Made by a program: the position numbers and the translations under genes. This document shows positions 22,560-34,757 of a DNA stretch of 64,000 nucleotides, one piece after another. The DNA is from Sepioteuthis lessoniana (Eukaryota > Mollusca > Cephalopoda > Myopsida > Loliginidae). The notes under the pieces are model-generated. The model was not told the origin of the DNA. It saw only the letters and a program-made list of their open reading frames with translations, and searched no databases. Position 1 is the stretch's first letter. The number at the start of each line of letters is the position of its first letter. The stretch is taken from assembly GCA_963585895.1 (NCBI GenBank), contig OY757904.1:161654742-161718741 (forward strand), read 5' to 3'.

Positions 22560-22835
22560 ATTTTGGTTGATTGATTAATTCTAATGGCATGTTAACCTGT
22601 CTAGGGTTTTATGCCTAGTGGTTAGGAAATCACATTCATTATATGCTTGTATTTGCATTTTTTGTTGTTGTTTCTTAAGTGATTTTTTTAAAAATAAACA
22701 AATGTTACTACTCTGGATGGGAGTGGACCAGGGAGTAATGACAATGAAGGGATACTCCACACTCACAAGGGCCCCAGAATCAGGGTATCACCATCAAATG
22801 CAATAAAATGTCATACCCAGAACAGCCCTTTTGTG
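22560..22835 (+). repeat. dispersed repeat family D (unclassified)
   Basis: Left part GGTTGATTGATTAATTCTAA with GGTTTTATGCCTAGTGG, and right part GGACCAGGGAGTAATGACAA, ATACTCCACACTC, CATACCCAGAAC, match a family with other copies at 24.0 (minus), 25.4 (minus), 47.8 and 62.5 kb. No coding content. Confidence 0.6.
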
Positions 22836-23289
22836 GGAGTCTTACCTCCTTGCAAGACATATGGTCAACATATTTTAAGCTCAGCTAACAGGGTAGAGTA
22901 ATTTTGGTTTTTAGTTGAGTGGTTTTATTTATGGTAGATGTGTTAGATCAGTTTAATTTTCTTATCTTTGTTGTTTTGACTCTCATAGTCTGTGGCATTT
23001 TTTTTCTTTTGAATGTTGAATCTTTTTCTGAGAAGGTATTTCTCCTTTTATTCGTAATTACATCCCATATCCTTGCTGGTGTGTTCTACTGTATGTCATT
23101 CTTCAACTTATACACAAAGCCTGACATGCTCAGAATGGTCTGAGCAAACCTTCTATAGACATTAAAAACTAAGAGTTACCATTAATCAAAAGGAAACAAA
23201 TATCAAATTTCAGGTTCCTTAGATATAACACAAGAGATGGAAGAGATGGCAAAGTTCAAAGGGTTAATTTAATAGTTACAGGTTCATTC
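22836..23289. other. intron DNA, nothing recognised
   Basis: A 74-codon plus-strand hydrophobic frame at 22919-23143 is T-rich chance sequence without a known motif. Confidence 0.4.
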
Positions 23290-23870
23290 ATGATTGCCAT
23301 TACTGTAATATTATGGATGGGCGCCGTCGTTGAGTTGCGGCTGTCTAAGGGTTGGAGAACATGCGAGCACATCAGCTGTCATCGGCCATTGGGTACATGG
23401 GTCTGACGATCAAAAATGTCACAAACCTCGCTTGTGAAGGCAGAGTGACCTGTAGAGTTCAAGCGTGATTTTAATCACGTGTGAACTTTCACGTGCTACA
23501 CTATTGTTTTCACTGGTGATCATTGAACCTTCGAATTGATCTATCAAATCGCTATATAAGGAAACCAAGTAGCGAGAAGTCCATGACGCCCTGACCCATG
23601 TCATACCCAGCCTGTCAGCAATTCGACTGATATGAAAGTATCAACAAGCCAACGATAAACCTGCCGCCATCATTGCCAAGGAGAACAGGAAGGAAGAACA
23701 CTATTGAACAAACTTTTTTTTTTTTGACTATGGTCTGCTGTAGTGCCCAAGAATAAAAGTGACTACTATTTTCTTCCTTAAAATTCAAGTTTTGAGTGGT
23801 TCTTTTCAGCAAACTCCTTTCTTTCAGATACAACATATTTTGGTCCTATGCTACATTACTCCTAGGTTCC
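23290..23870 (+). repeat. possible solo LTR (fossil), low confidence
   Basis: A GC-richer island in AT-rich intron with a TATATAAG-type box near 23550 and an AATAAA near 23750. The promoter-then-poly(A) order resembles a retroelement LTR. No internal region or partner repeat is seen, so at most a solo remnant. It may equally be another kind of repeat. Confidence 0.25.
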
Positions 23871-23999
23871 TCTAACCAAGTGGTAGTTCTTGTTAGGTTT
23901 CCCATCAGTTGGTTAGATAGATTTATTTGAAAAATCATTAGTATCGCATAGAACTGAGTGTAAAAAAATCTTTAGAAAAAATTATACAAATGAGGTAAA

Positions 24000-24095
24000 T
24001 ATGGATGTAGAATGATGGAAAATGCCTAACTTCTAGGCATCGAATAACCCTAGATGAGTTGACATGCCACCAAAATTGATTAATCTATCAATCAA
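24000..24095 (-). repeat. repeat family D fragment
   Basis: GCATCGAATAACCCTAGATG, then GTTGACATGCCACCAAAATT, is the reverse complement of the family D left part at 22.6 kb. Confidence 0.5.
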
Positions 24096-24143
24096 AATAT
24101 TCACTCCACAGATTTTTGAAGAGTGTAAATGAATTTATAACCA

Positions 24144-24385
24144 AAGCTACATGTGTGTGCGTGTGCGTGTGTGCGTGTGCGTGTGTGTGTTTGTGTGTGT
24201 GTGTGCGAGCATGTATTCATGCGTGAGTGTCTGTGTCCATGTGTGTGTGTATGTGCGCATGTGTGTGTATCTATGTGCATGCATGTTTGTGAGTGTCTAT
24301 ATGCATGTGTGTCTGTGTTCAGGTGTATGTATGTGCACATGTGTGCATGTGTGTCTGAATGTATGTGTCTGTGTGTCTGTGTGCA
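24144..24385. repeat. imperfect (GT)n microsatellite
   Basis: About 240 bases of TG dinucleotides with interspersed C and A. Frames in it read as Cys/Val-rich or Thr/His-rich artefacts on both strands. Confidence 0.95.
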
Positions 24386-25439
24386 TTTGTAATCTCTTGA
24401 ATTTGATAAAAAGTATACTCCAATGAAATAATGCTTTGTTAATGTTGTTCAATTTATATCCATCAATAAAAACTATTTGGTGTGTGTCTGTTGATCGATA
24501 TATGAAGGGATTTGTATAAATGGATTTGTACATGCTTTCAGCATTCAAATTAAAACTAAATGAACTCACTTCTGATAGTCAAAAGTAGTAGAATTTAATT
24601 GGGATGACCAGATTAAAGATTAGAGATTTCACTTTCCAAAGTAAATAAATATTAATGAAAGTCACCTACCCAGCACTGAAAGATTTAATGGTTATTCTTC
24701 ATTCTATCAGACAAGAAAAAAAAAATTGCCAAAAACGTTTTTCTTCTTCCAAAAGTTTTCTATCTATTTACAGCCAATATAAAAAGAATCTTAAAATATA
24801 TATCCTAACAAAATAAAATAAAAAGCCAAGTTTTCTTGTGAGTCGAGTGAGCAAAAAATAATTGACTAATGTTTTCTAATGGACAAACACATTTACAGAA
24901 TTTCTATAAACATGACAATTTTTTTTTCTGAATCAAATACTTTTTTTTCTATCTTAGTAAACCAAGGAAAATGTTTTTACTAATATCATTTTTAGTTGAC
25001 TAATGAGTTACAAAAGAGTTGAGTAAAAAATACAATTGGGACCCTAAACACTCATAAAATAAAAGCAAATATAAAAAAATATCACTTTGACAAACAAAGA
25101 ATCCTCTATTTATGTTTTTTGATTGCTAAGAGTGATTTTCCTGATAGCAAATTTCTTTTAATTCTAAATATTCACCTGATATGATATTCTTCACAAATTA
25201 AAACATTTGTATCAACATTATTTACATGCTAATAACTATGAAGAATATATCACTAAGAAAAATTCTTTTCATTTGCCTTTAAACAACTGTTAAAAGAGGA
25301 TTTTCAAAGACAGAATATTCAGAGATGTAAACAAACCTGTCAATTCAAATTTTGAACCCTATACTGGTTTGGAAGTTCAATTGCTTTGTAATAGAATTAT
25401 TGTAGCTATTCCGAATTATCTTTTAAACATGATGCATTT
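24386..25439. other. intron DNA, nothing recognised
   Basis: AT-rich, no ORF of interest and no repeat unit seen. Confidence 0.5.
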
Positions 25440-25790
25440 ATAATGCCCAATCAACAGGACTTAAAATCCACTGACTGTAGTGTCCTGGGTATGACACTGA
25501 ACTAATGGTAAGGTTCTAGTTCTGGAGATCTGGATAGTGTGGACTCTCCTGTCATTGTCACTACTCCTATGATCACTTCGATGCAGAGTGTTAGCATGTA
25601 TTAAGGATTTTCTTTATGGATCAAATAAATCTGTTTAAAAATCATTCCTATTTGATTGAACTAAAGGCAAATAAAAAAAAATATTAAGAAACAACTACAC
25701 CAAAAATATGAATGTGAATGTACAATGACTGCAGTTCCCTAACTTCTTGGCATAAAATAACTCAGGATGGGTTGACATGCCATAAAAAAT
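25440..25790 (-). repeat. repeat family D copy
   Basis: Reverse complement of the family's right part (GTCCTGGGTATGACACTGAA; GTCATTGTCACTACTCC) near 25485-25570 and of its left part (GGATGGGTTGACATGCC) near 25765. The interval between is non-coding. Confidence 0.55.
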
Positions 25791-26279
25791 GCCATTATTG
25801 TTTCTCTGAAGCATCATGTTCTTATTCTTTGTTATCAGCTATTTTTAAAAGGACATATATTGTGAAGATCTATGCATAGAGTTTATCTTTTTTTTTGTTT
25901 GTGAAAGAAATTCTCCTTTGCTTAAATACCCCCCAACTTTTTTACTGCCTTCTTAAATCTTTCAATTGAAAACTATATGATACTGTGATTTCTATAATTC
26001 AGAACTTAATCTTTAACCTCTTTTACCTTCAAGGTAAATCATTCAGACTGAGTGGCATCACTTCAACAGGAGTAAAGGCGTGGTAAGATATTAGAACATT
26101 TTAGAAACAAATTAATCTACATGGAAAGTATTGATGTTTATAATAGAAATTTTGTATATTCACTAGAAGTGTTGAAATAACTTTTGCTTACACAAATGTA
26201 TTTTTTGTTTAAATTTCCCTTAAGCAACATCTGTACAAATAAGGCAGTATCAAAAATCAAGTAAGTCCAGTAATATTGC
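25791..26279. other. intron DNA, nothing recognised
   Basis: AT-rich with no supported feature. Confidence 0.5.
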
Positions 26280-26870
26280 TGATATGAGAGTTTTTCACAC
26301 CAGCTGATGATTTTTCTCTGAAGACTGAGTGACAGCAAATCTCCTCAACTCTTCCAGGACTCTTCTTAGTATTCAGGCTGATCTCAACAATGCTATAGTT
26401 TGGATGGTCTCCTCTCATCTTCTCATTTCCAAGTCCTCCAGTCCTGGTACCAATCCTTTGATGATTGCACCAAAGACACCAATTACAATTTATATCAACA
26501 TCACTTTCAGATTCCATAGTTTTTTCAATTCTCTAGCAAGGTCTAGTTATCTTTCTTTTCGCTTCCTATCAGTTTTACCCTGTGATCAGCCGGAATGGAA
26601 AAGTCCACTATTTGGTAGTTTCTCTTGTTTTTGTTGATTATCACTTGGTCTGGTCACCTGGCCAAGATTAGATGATCCATTTGTATCTCAAAATCCCTGA
26701 GAAGTTTGTGCATCTCATCTTCTAAGACGGATTCTGGATTTTGTGCATATTCTCTATTTTGTTTGTAGTGTCATATTTCAATTTCTTGTACAATCCCCAG
26801 TGGATTACCTTGCTCACCAACTTCTGTCTAGTGTTATGAATTTGGACCCTGGGGATAGTCAAATTCATAT
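26280..26870 (-). mobile_element. LINE 3' region
   Basis: Minus-strand frames give KLVSKVIHWGLYKKLKYD, QVIINKNKRNYQIVDFSIPA with DHRVKL, then remnants of the conserved VIPIVIGALGTV-type segment and GVKNSHISNI. Same LINE family as 12.4-14.0 kb and 28.0-29.0 kb. Several frame changes. Sense to the receptor gene, inside its 13.7-kb intron. Confidence 0.75.
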
Positions 26871-26885
26871 TTGACTCATAAATAT

Positions 26886-26900
26886 AGACTCTCTCTCTTG

Positions 26901-26931
<31 letters not shown>

Positions 26932-26932
26932 T
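26886..26932. repeat. (CT)n microsatellite
   Basis: CTCTCT run interrupted once by TTG. Confidence 0.9.
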
Positions 26933-26944
26933 TTCCCTTGCAAA

Positions 26945-27476
26945 CCAGCCGAAGTAGATGAGAAGTCTAAAGATTTGAGTTTGAGTCAAGGTCACGTGCT
27001 GACCAATTGACCATCAAGTTTCCCTAATATGGGTGTATGAACTAACGAGTAGCGCCTAGCAACAAGTGACCAATTGGTCACATGATACTAGGCAGTGGGA
27101 AGGTCAAATCCAAAAAGTGGAAAAATCAGAGAAGTCAGTTTGCCAAAAGACCCTGTAACAGACAGATGTGTCTGTGGTGCAAAGAATAAACTGTCTTCCC
27201 CAGACTAGCTCATATGGGAAGATTAAAATGCCATCAGAAAAAGACAAAAAATGTGTGTCTATTTTGTTTGTTGACTGACAATGAGAAAAATCAAAGAACA
27301 AGAAATGATTTGAAGAAGATGTACCCAGAAAGAAAATAAAGAAATGGCTTTGCCTTGCAAGAGATGATGGATTATGAAGATAAAGAATGACCAGTTGAGC
27401 ATTCAGGAGAAAGGGATAAAGAAAAATTAACGGTCAGTAAAACACCAGAAAGAAAAAAAGGAGAAGGAAGAGAGAA

Positions 27477-27480
<4 letters not shown>
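26945..27480. other. intron DNA with a 16-bp perfect palindrome
   Basis: No gene. GTGACCAATTGGTCAC at 27066-27081 is a perfect palindrome, and a related GCTGACCAATTGACCATC lies about 70 bases before it. Possibly part of an unrecognised repeat. Confidence 0.4.

Positions 27481-27522
<42 letters not shown>
27481..27522. repeat. (CA)n(TA)n microsatellite
   Basis: CA run followed directly by a TA run. Confidence 0.95.
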
Positions 27523-27784
27523 TGAAAAAAGGCAAAAGTAAAGGAGAAAGAGAAGTTAGATAAGCTTTCATTCTAATGTTATTTTTTTTTTGCATACCCC
27601 ATTCTTACTGCACACAAAACACTACAAAAGAATTTTTTTGCACAGATCATTACAAGAAAAATTCTTGGTGAATTGTCCCCAAGTTGTTAAGATATAAACA
27701 TTTTTATTTTTGTCACTAAGACAATTTTACTTCACATACACGTCTTTATTTTTTGGGGTTGATAATAAAATAATTAGTATTCTA

Positions 27785-27965
27785 AATTGTGCATTTCGTG
27801 TTGTCTTCATTTCCGGCTTGTTCAAAAATCTCTGTGTCATAGTTTTCCCTAGTCACTTGTGGTTGAATGACATCCCGAAATAAAGTATTATCCGACCTAA
27901 TACCAGCAATATGCTTGGTGCTGTCTGGGCAAGAGGCATTGGTAAAAGGGTTGAGATTAAAAGTT
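27785..27965 (-). other. unrecognised about 60-codon open frame beside a LINE
   Basis: Minus strand reads NLNPFTNASCPDSTKHIAG, IRSDNTLFRDVIQPQVTREN and ends GNEDNTKCTI and TAG. I do not recognise it. It lies where LINE homology stops (about 28010), so it may be the flank of the insertion, another repeat or an exon end. Weak support for real coding. Confidence 0.2.
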
Positions 27966-28004
27966 TATCACCTTCACTGACAGTAAACCAGTTGGAGAAG
28001 TTTC

Positions 28005-28985
28005 GTGACACTAGTCTTATACTCTCTTTGCACTAATTTACTGCATTCGCTTATAATGTCATAGATTGTTTCGTCTCTATCATCGCATAATCTACATCTG
28101 TTATTTTATTGTCTCTTGTCTATTCTTGTTTTGACATTGTCCTTATCACATTGTTTTGTATCAGAAGAGATTCAGTTTCTCTCTTAAGTTTTCCCTTTCT
28201 TAGCCATGTTCGAGTTTTCTCATGTGAGGTTTCAGCTGTTTGTTGTTCGAAATATTCATGCAGTTGTTTTTCTTTCTATCTTTGTTTTCTTGTTATTATT
28301 GTTTTGTTGACTCTTGAATTATTTGTTTTATCTCTCGTCACTGTAATCCATCCCTATTTGCTTTTTTTTTTATCTAGTCTGCAAGTTATCTAATTGATGT
28401 ATCAACACTTTCTTCAATACTGGTGAGTCCTCTTCCTCCTTCTTTTCTTGACACATATAGTCTGTCTACATCATCTCTTGGATGTAAGGCCATATGCATT
28501 GTCATGAATTTTCTTGTTTTCTGGTCAACTCGTTGAAGTTTTTCCCTTATCCACTTTAAGAATGATCTCCAGTATCTTTCAAGGGGGACAGCCCAGTTGT
28601 TTATCTCTTTGATGAGATTTCTGCGCTATAGTTTGGTTTGGAGTAATTTCCTTGTTCTCCAGAGATACTCGTTTTTAATTTTTTTTCTTTCATCTCTGCT
28701 TGTTTGATAGTATTTGCTTCTAATATTCCCAAGCATTCTGATTTTTTCTTGATTTGGTAGTTCTTTTCCTTCTGTCATTTGGCATTTTCCACTTTTCATT
28801 ATTAGCATGTCTAATTTTTCTCTGCCAAATTCCATCCCTATAACCTCACTGTGTAGTATATCTTCACTGCCTGTATTAGGGTTTCCAAGTAGTTTGATGT
28901 CATCCATGCACATTAGGTGGTTGATTTTTTCTTGTGATTAATGAAGTTTGTATCCACCTGTGCATTTCCTAAATATGTGATTCAG
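28005..28985 (-). mobile_element. LINE fragment with reverse transcriptase catalytic box
   Basis: Minus strand encodes PLNHIFRKCTGGYKL, SQEKINHLMCMDDIKLLG (catalytic (Y)MDD with Y replaced by C), IGMEFGREKLDMLIMKSGK, QMTEGKELPNQEKIRMLG and EYLWRTRKLLQTKL, then a cysteine/histidine motif CRLCDDRDETIYDIISECSK. Truncated at both ends: 5' near MMPLNHI and 3' soon after the Cys motif. A 95-codon frame is intact at 28626-28913, but other parts are frameshifted. Confidence 0.85.
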
Positions 28986-28988
28986 TGG

Positions 28989-29023
28989 TGTATTATTATT
29001 ATCATTATTATTATTATTATTAT
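28989..29023. repeat. (ATT)n microsatellite
   Basis: ATT repeats directly abutting the 5' truncation point of the LINE at 28005-28985. Confidence 0.9.
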
Positions 29024-30019
29024 TTACTTATGAATATTCAGACTTACAGTATTGGCCTTGAATAAGTTGACTACTGACAATTTTTCATAAGAAGTAAATT
29101 TTCATTTAAACCAAAGTTTAATATTACATTATACAATCCAAATGGATTTTATTAGGTATTATCAATTACCAAACCCTGCAGCATTGAAAAACTGTGACCA
29201 AAAATGAAATTTCAATTACTTTGTAATTAAAAAAAAGTACATAAATATAAGAGATGTACTTATTTCTTGACTGCTACGTATTCATATTTTTGGTTTCAGA
29301 GTTTCAATTCTGTTGAGTTTGGTAATAAAAAAAAACATTCAATTTAATTCTATAAGGTTTTACTAAGATTCATAAAACCCTATTCACCTGGATTTAGAAT
29401 CAAATAAATATTTTATAAAAAAATGTTGGATTTATACTGGATGATATAAACAAATCCCAAGAATTTATCCATAAACAGGGGATAATCTCTGTAAGGTTTG
29501 TTCCTTTTTTCTTGATAATGATAATCTTAAAAATGCTAAACATTTTTACAAAAGTAAAACAAATATTCAAGTAATCACTGACATTTGAAGTTTAATTCTA
29601 ATTTATAAAGAAGTATGGTCATTTTATTTGGTGCTTTTCAAATGATATTTTTAAAAAATTCATTTTTTCTAATACTTTAGATTTTGAATTAGTACTGCAC
29701 CTTGTTCAGGGGTGACCTGGGATTACACAGGACAACATTTTTGATCAACTAAAGTATTTTGGTTACCCACTTGGTTAATTTTGTACTTCAATCCAAAATT
29801 ACTATTCCATCTTGTATAACTGCAATTGTTACAACCTGTGTTCATCAAAGAAATACACATTGTATGAGTTGCTTCTTAGTTTAGATATGGTGATTCTTTT
29901 TAAGAATACATGAATAAACCCTGGACAAGGAATCACTCAGCTTGTCTATCAATGAAACAGATGAGAATTGCAGGACTCAGTGAACATTGACACCTTAAAT
30001 GCACATTTGTCTTGCATCC
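29024..30019. other. intron DNA, nothing recognised
   Basis: AT-rich, no supported feature. Confidence 0.5.
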
Positions 30020-30315
30020 AAGTCATGGAAGCATTACGCTACGTAATGGGTATTGTCATAGGAATTGAAATTGGTGACCAGAGTTCAAATTTTGGATAGG
30101 GCTGTTTGTGTTTCACATCATGCTAATGACCTTGAAATGCTATGAATCCATCTCTTGTCCAGCTCCCACTTAACAAGTGGTAAATCGTAGAACAAATTGG
30201 GTTCTTTAGCCTTTGTAAAGCAACTAATCTGGAAGAAGAAAAACTCCAAATTCAAGCCTTTTTTACTTTGCTTAAAATTGACTTTATGTCACATGGCAGA
30301 GGGGTTGGGTAGATA
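30020..30315 (+). repeat. SINE family A, diverged copy
   Basis: ACGTAATGGGTATTGTCATA, GACCAGAGTTCAAATTTTGG, GGTTCTTTAGCC, CAACTAATCTGG and the tail GGCAGAGGGGTTGGGTAGAT follow the family A order. More diverged than the copies at 21.2 and 51.3 kb. Confidence 0.75.
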
Positions 30316-31299
30316 TAGATATATATACATGCCTATATTTCATTATACTTACTTATTTTCATAACTTTACTCACACAACTTGGGTTGATGAAATGTACAA
30401 TAAAAAAAAAACAACTGAAAGTTTCTCAGTGCCACTTGATAATTGCAAAACCAAAGAGCTGAGTATTGTTTCCTCACATTTTGCTATTTTTATATAACAA
30501 AATGACAAGATTAGGAGTCAAAATTAGTTAAATCTGTTAAGAAATACCCGGTAAAATATAGATGACTCTAAATTAGGTAAAAATTTACATTGATTTAAAT
30601 GGAATTGGTGCCAGTTGGGACACTCTATCTTTTATTATCACAACTATACATATGTAGCATGGCAGTTGGAACTCTTTAGATTTGTCAAAAAATGAACAAT
30701 CCATCTTGGGCATTCAATTATTGCTCAGGAATTGTACTGCTATCAACTTTTCACATATTACTTGAAGAGGAGACAAGCACTGCCAAGCAAAGTCTGAAAT
30801 ATGCCATGAAGGGGAACTACATGGCAAGGTGTATTAGTATATTAATAGACTGTGGAAAACATTCATCCATTTTTATAATATAAGTATTTATTGAGATTAA
30901 CAAACTACACAGTAGTGAAAGCCTGATTTGCTCATTAACCATTACCCCACTGTGGGACATCTATCCTTTTAAAATGCCAATTATGTTATTTCTTTCAGGG
31001 AACTTTATTTGAAACAGAAGCAATTGCCTTTGTCATTGAAATGAGGTTTTAAACATGATTAGTTCAAATTTGTATCCTTAATTGTTAGCATGATCAAATA
31101 TTAAGGTTTTATTTGATTTGAATTGCACTTGTAAATGTTCAGACTTTAACTTTTGAAAGCAACATGTTTTGTATACAAATAACAGAGCTGGGACCACTTC
31201 AAAGGAAACAGTGAAAACTATGTATTAAAGTAAGTATTTTCATGTGTACACTCTTTGAACCTTTATATATATATATATATATATACTCTATAAACACCA
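30316..31299. other. intron DNA, nothing recognised
   Basis: No gene. A 63-codon frame at 30692-30883 has no familiar motif. A short TA run lies at 31264-31285. Confidence 0.4.
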
Positions 31300-31905
31300 A
31301 CTCAAACTTGTCCCATGTTTCAGATACAGAAGTATTAGGGAAAGCTGGGCTACCAAGCATCCAGTCGATGGTAATAAAAAGTTGTCTCCGATGGGTTGGT
31401 CAAATGTGCATATGGATGACGGCCGTCTGACGAGGCAATTATTCTATGGTGAAATGTGGGAAGGAAAGAGAAGTGCATTAAAACCGAAGAAGAGATTTAA
31501 GGACACAAGAAAATATTACCTGAAACAATCTGGACTACCTGTGGACCAATGGGAAAAAATGGCTTCAGATAGAAGTAAGTGGCAGAAACTGATTCATGAA
31601 AGCATAGAATCCTTTGAGAATAGCCGTATACAGTACAGCGCTTACAAACGTCTGATTCGCAAAGGCAAACAGGGTCAAGCACTGGGTCAACAAAGTCACC
31701 ATGCTAACTGTGACATATGGGGAAAATTGTGCCTATCTCTTGCTGGTCTCAAAAGCCATCTGAGTAAATGAGCAAATTCTAGCTTGCACCCAAATAATGT
31801 CACTGCAAGCAAAACTGAACAGTTGTGCCAATTCTATGGTAAAATCTGTTGCAGCTTGGCTGGCCTGAAGAGTCACCTACGAACACATCGAATTTAAGGG
31901 GGGAG
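31300..31905 (+). mobile_element. LINE C-terminal fragment with zinc-finger tail
   Basis: Encodes GKAGLPSIQSMVIKSCLRW, MDDGRLTRQLFYGEMWEGK, LKPKKRFKDTRKYYLKQSGL and two Cys/His zinc-finger-like ends (CDIWGKLCLSLAGLKSHL; CQFYGKICCSLAGLKSHLRT). This is the 3' end of a common invertebrate LINE whose reverse transcriptase ends in LRWVGHVxRMDD...PKKRFKD. One frameshift near 31400 separates the first part from a 129-codon open frame. Different family from the other LINEs here. Confidence 0.8.
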
Positions 31906-31971
31906 TCGGGGATGGGGGAAAGGACATGAGGCAAAAGAGGTGGTCACGCTTGAAACCGAGAGGACAGCCAT

Positions 31972-32015
<44 letters not shown>

Positions 32016-32764
32016 ATTACTTCCCTTTGCTTGCAGAATGACTTTTCTGATGACTGCTAGCAAGCAATACAATTGGCATAGTGAAACATCCAAGTATTTA
32101 AGGAATCACTGAAGATAGTTCTGTCATTTTCATTGAGTATGCTGTAACAAAAAGACATGAGCTTCATCCAGCTTCCAGTATATGTTACCAAAGATCTGGT
32201 TCCGTACCAGTGGCACAATAAAAGCAACATACAACTCACTACATATTACCAAAAGTGTTTTCAAATTATGGACATGTTTATAAAATCCCCAAACAAAACT
32301 AAAACTGAACAAATAAATTTTACCCTAATATTTTTCAACAAACAGGTTTGGCTTGCTGTTTGAACACAAAACACGACCTACTAAAATGCTTCAAAAGTAA
32401 AATAAGTTTAATATCTCTTTGCACAGAAATTTACACAAACTGATGATATTATCTCACCAATAATTTTTAGTCTTTTCATCTTTTCATTCACACAACCATG
32501 TAAAGAAAAACCATAAACTATCTCCAACAATAACAACTAACACACTTATTATTTCTACAACATTACCTACCTTATAGTGATTAGAAGTAGTCACCATTGA
32601 ATCTTACTCGTAATAAATGGTTGCCTCTAAAAAAGAGCTGGAAAATACACTTCACAGTCTATTATGAATATTTTACAATATATATATATATATATATATA
32701 TAAATGAAAATATATATACATATATATAAACACACATACATATATATTCATCAACACCTTCACC
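31906..32764. other. intron DNA with (TA)n tracts
   Basis: TA runs at about 31976-32013 and 32678-32702. No gene supported. Confidence 0.5.
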
Positions 32765-33022
32765 AGCCCATTGGGATACTGAGTAGAGAGTTCACCAATG
32801 GTCCAAGAGATTGGGGTTCAATCCCAAGTTGAGTCATACCAAAGACTCAAAAAAATGGTACTTGATGCCTCATTGTTTAACCCTCATTATTATATGATAT
32901 AAATCAAGGGTAAGTGGAGCAATCCAGGAAAAGGAATAGCTCCCTCTCCTACACCTCACTGTAGTAGCTATTGAAAAGGGAGCCTTCAAGTTACCCTCAA
33001 CTATGGTTGCCATCTTACTTAT
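32765..33022 (+). repeat. SINE family B
   Basis: TTCACCAATGGTCCAAGAGA, B-box-like GGGGTTCAATCCC, CATACCAAAGACTC and tail GGTTGCCATCTTACTTATAT. The last bases again merge into TA sequence. Confidence 0.85.
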
Positions 33023-34460
33023 ATATATTTAAAATAAAAATGGTTGTTATCTTGAATTTATTAATGATCATTGCATGAAATGATTTTATATGAACAAAAT
33101 TGATACTAAATTATTATTAAAACAACAAAAATCTACTTTTCATTGAAGGCAACACAATTTCAAGGAAATAATAGAAATAAGAATCAAATACTTTTCTTTG
33201 TAATGATCATTTGGTTTTAAACATTTTAAAAAGGGATTTGAAAAACTGATCTTATCCCTGGTCTATATTATACTTCTCTATATTTTACTTCTCTAAATTA
33301 CACTTTGTATTTTCTCTATCACATATATTAAACAATGTAGAAAAAACAATGAATAGATAGATAGATAGATAGATATGTGATTATGTGTTTTTAATATCAG
33401 CTTAAATTCTTTCAATTTATAAAACAAATAAAGAAATCATCATCTTTTGAATCATTTTTGTTGAGAAAGAATTTTAAAAATTTTCATCCTAAACTGAAAT
33501 CAAGCAATGAGATTAATTTAAGTTTTAGAAAATAAAATGGATAAATTTAACTTAAGAAAGCCAATTTTTTAAACTAAATTTTTATATTTTCTTGTTTTTT
33601 TTATCTCTTATTTTATAATACACACGGATATTTTGTCTTTTTGTGATGAGTATTACCTTCAGTTTGATGTTATTTAAAGCAATTATTATTCTTTTAATCC
33701 TTGCAAGTTTTTCGTACCTGTTTTAACTGGTTGTTTTTCACTGAAGTCTGAGTGACAAGTCTTCTCAGATCTATAGAACTCTTTTGTATTCTATCTGAAA
33801 AAAGGATTTTTCAAATCAATTATCTATTATTTGCTGCATCAGTTTTACTTTATATTATTGATAATTTATTAATATTTTCATGGATTTACCTCAGTACAAA
33901 GTGTGATAGTGACTATTTAACTTTTTTTTTCTCCACAATATTATTGGTTTTTATCATATGCTGTGCGGTTGAATACTTTTCAACCATTAAAGTGGTGTGA
34001 AGTATAAACATAGATGTATTTTCCTCTTATTTTATGGAAGATGCCTTAATTAATTTTTAATGGAAGTCAATGGATTGACTGGATACTACATTTATATTTT
34101 TACTGTTCTCATCCAAATTTTTGTTTTTATAACCAATAATCTAAATTTGCTTGAATTCTAAGATGAAAAGTTTTCATAACTAACTTTTGACATGATCTTT
34201 TTGATGATTTGTCCCAATTGAATGTTGAGCAAACGTTCAAATTATAAAAACTATTGACAGAGGTTTTATAAAGAAAATGCAAAAAAAACAAAAAAAAACA
34301 AAAAACAAACAAACAAGGAAATTAGTTTAAACAAACTTGATGCAATTATTAAAACAGTCCATCTGACAAAGTTCAGTTAAGAAGTTTTTTTCAAATCAAA
34401 CATTCAATTAATTTTTCTTTATTTTCCAAGAATTTATAATCCAAAGTCATAAAAACTTAC
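33023..34460. other. intron DNA, nothing recognised
   Basis: AT-rich. A (GATA)n run lies at 33352-33376. An 82-codon hydrophobic frame at 33752-34000 is not supported as coding. Confidence 0.5.
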
Positions 34461-34757
34461 ATGTAATGTTTGTGCAAATGCCATTACAGCATTACTAATA
34501 TGTTCTGTGTCATCTCCCAAAGAGTTAATGTGCTGATTCAAGTCTTCTTTTCCACTGCACAAATGATGACCATCAGTGATATTCAGTTGAGTCTCATTGC
34601 TATAAGTATTAATTGGGAGCTTACAGTTGAACACTTCTTCCCAGAATTCATTAAACCAAGGATTACGTTCATTTTTTGCTGGGGTCAACTGGCTAATATA
34701 TTCTTTCAGGCTGGCAACTTTGCTGCTGATTAGTTGAAGAACTAAACTTCCTTCCAA
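34461..34757 (-). CDS. exon, lobe 2 of ligand-binding domain of class C receptor-like gene
   Basis: Acceptor TTGACAG and a strong donor GTAAGT bound exactly 99 codons. They encode LEGSLVLQLISSKVASLKEY, then ISQLTPAKNERNPWFNEFWE, then EVFNCKL, a loop with sequons (YSNETQLNIT) and HISNAVMAFAQTLH. The NERNPWFNEFWEEVFNCKL block is the signature of metabotropic glutamate receptor ligand-binding domains (RNPWFxEFWExxFxC). Phase 0 at both ends. The next exon continues into DIHWEYC, as ALxxxxxDxCxxxxGLC does in the family. Confidence 0.96.

Noticed and set aside
24101-24426. Cys/Val-rich and Thr/His-rich open frames on both strands
   Set aside because: Products of the imperfect (GT)n microsatellite.
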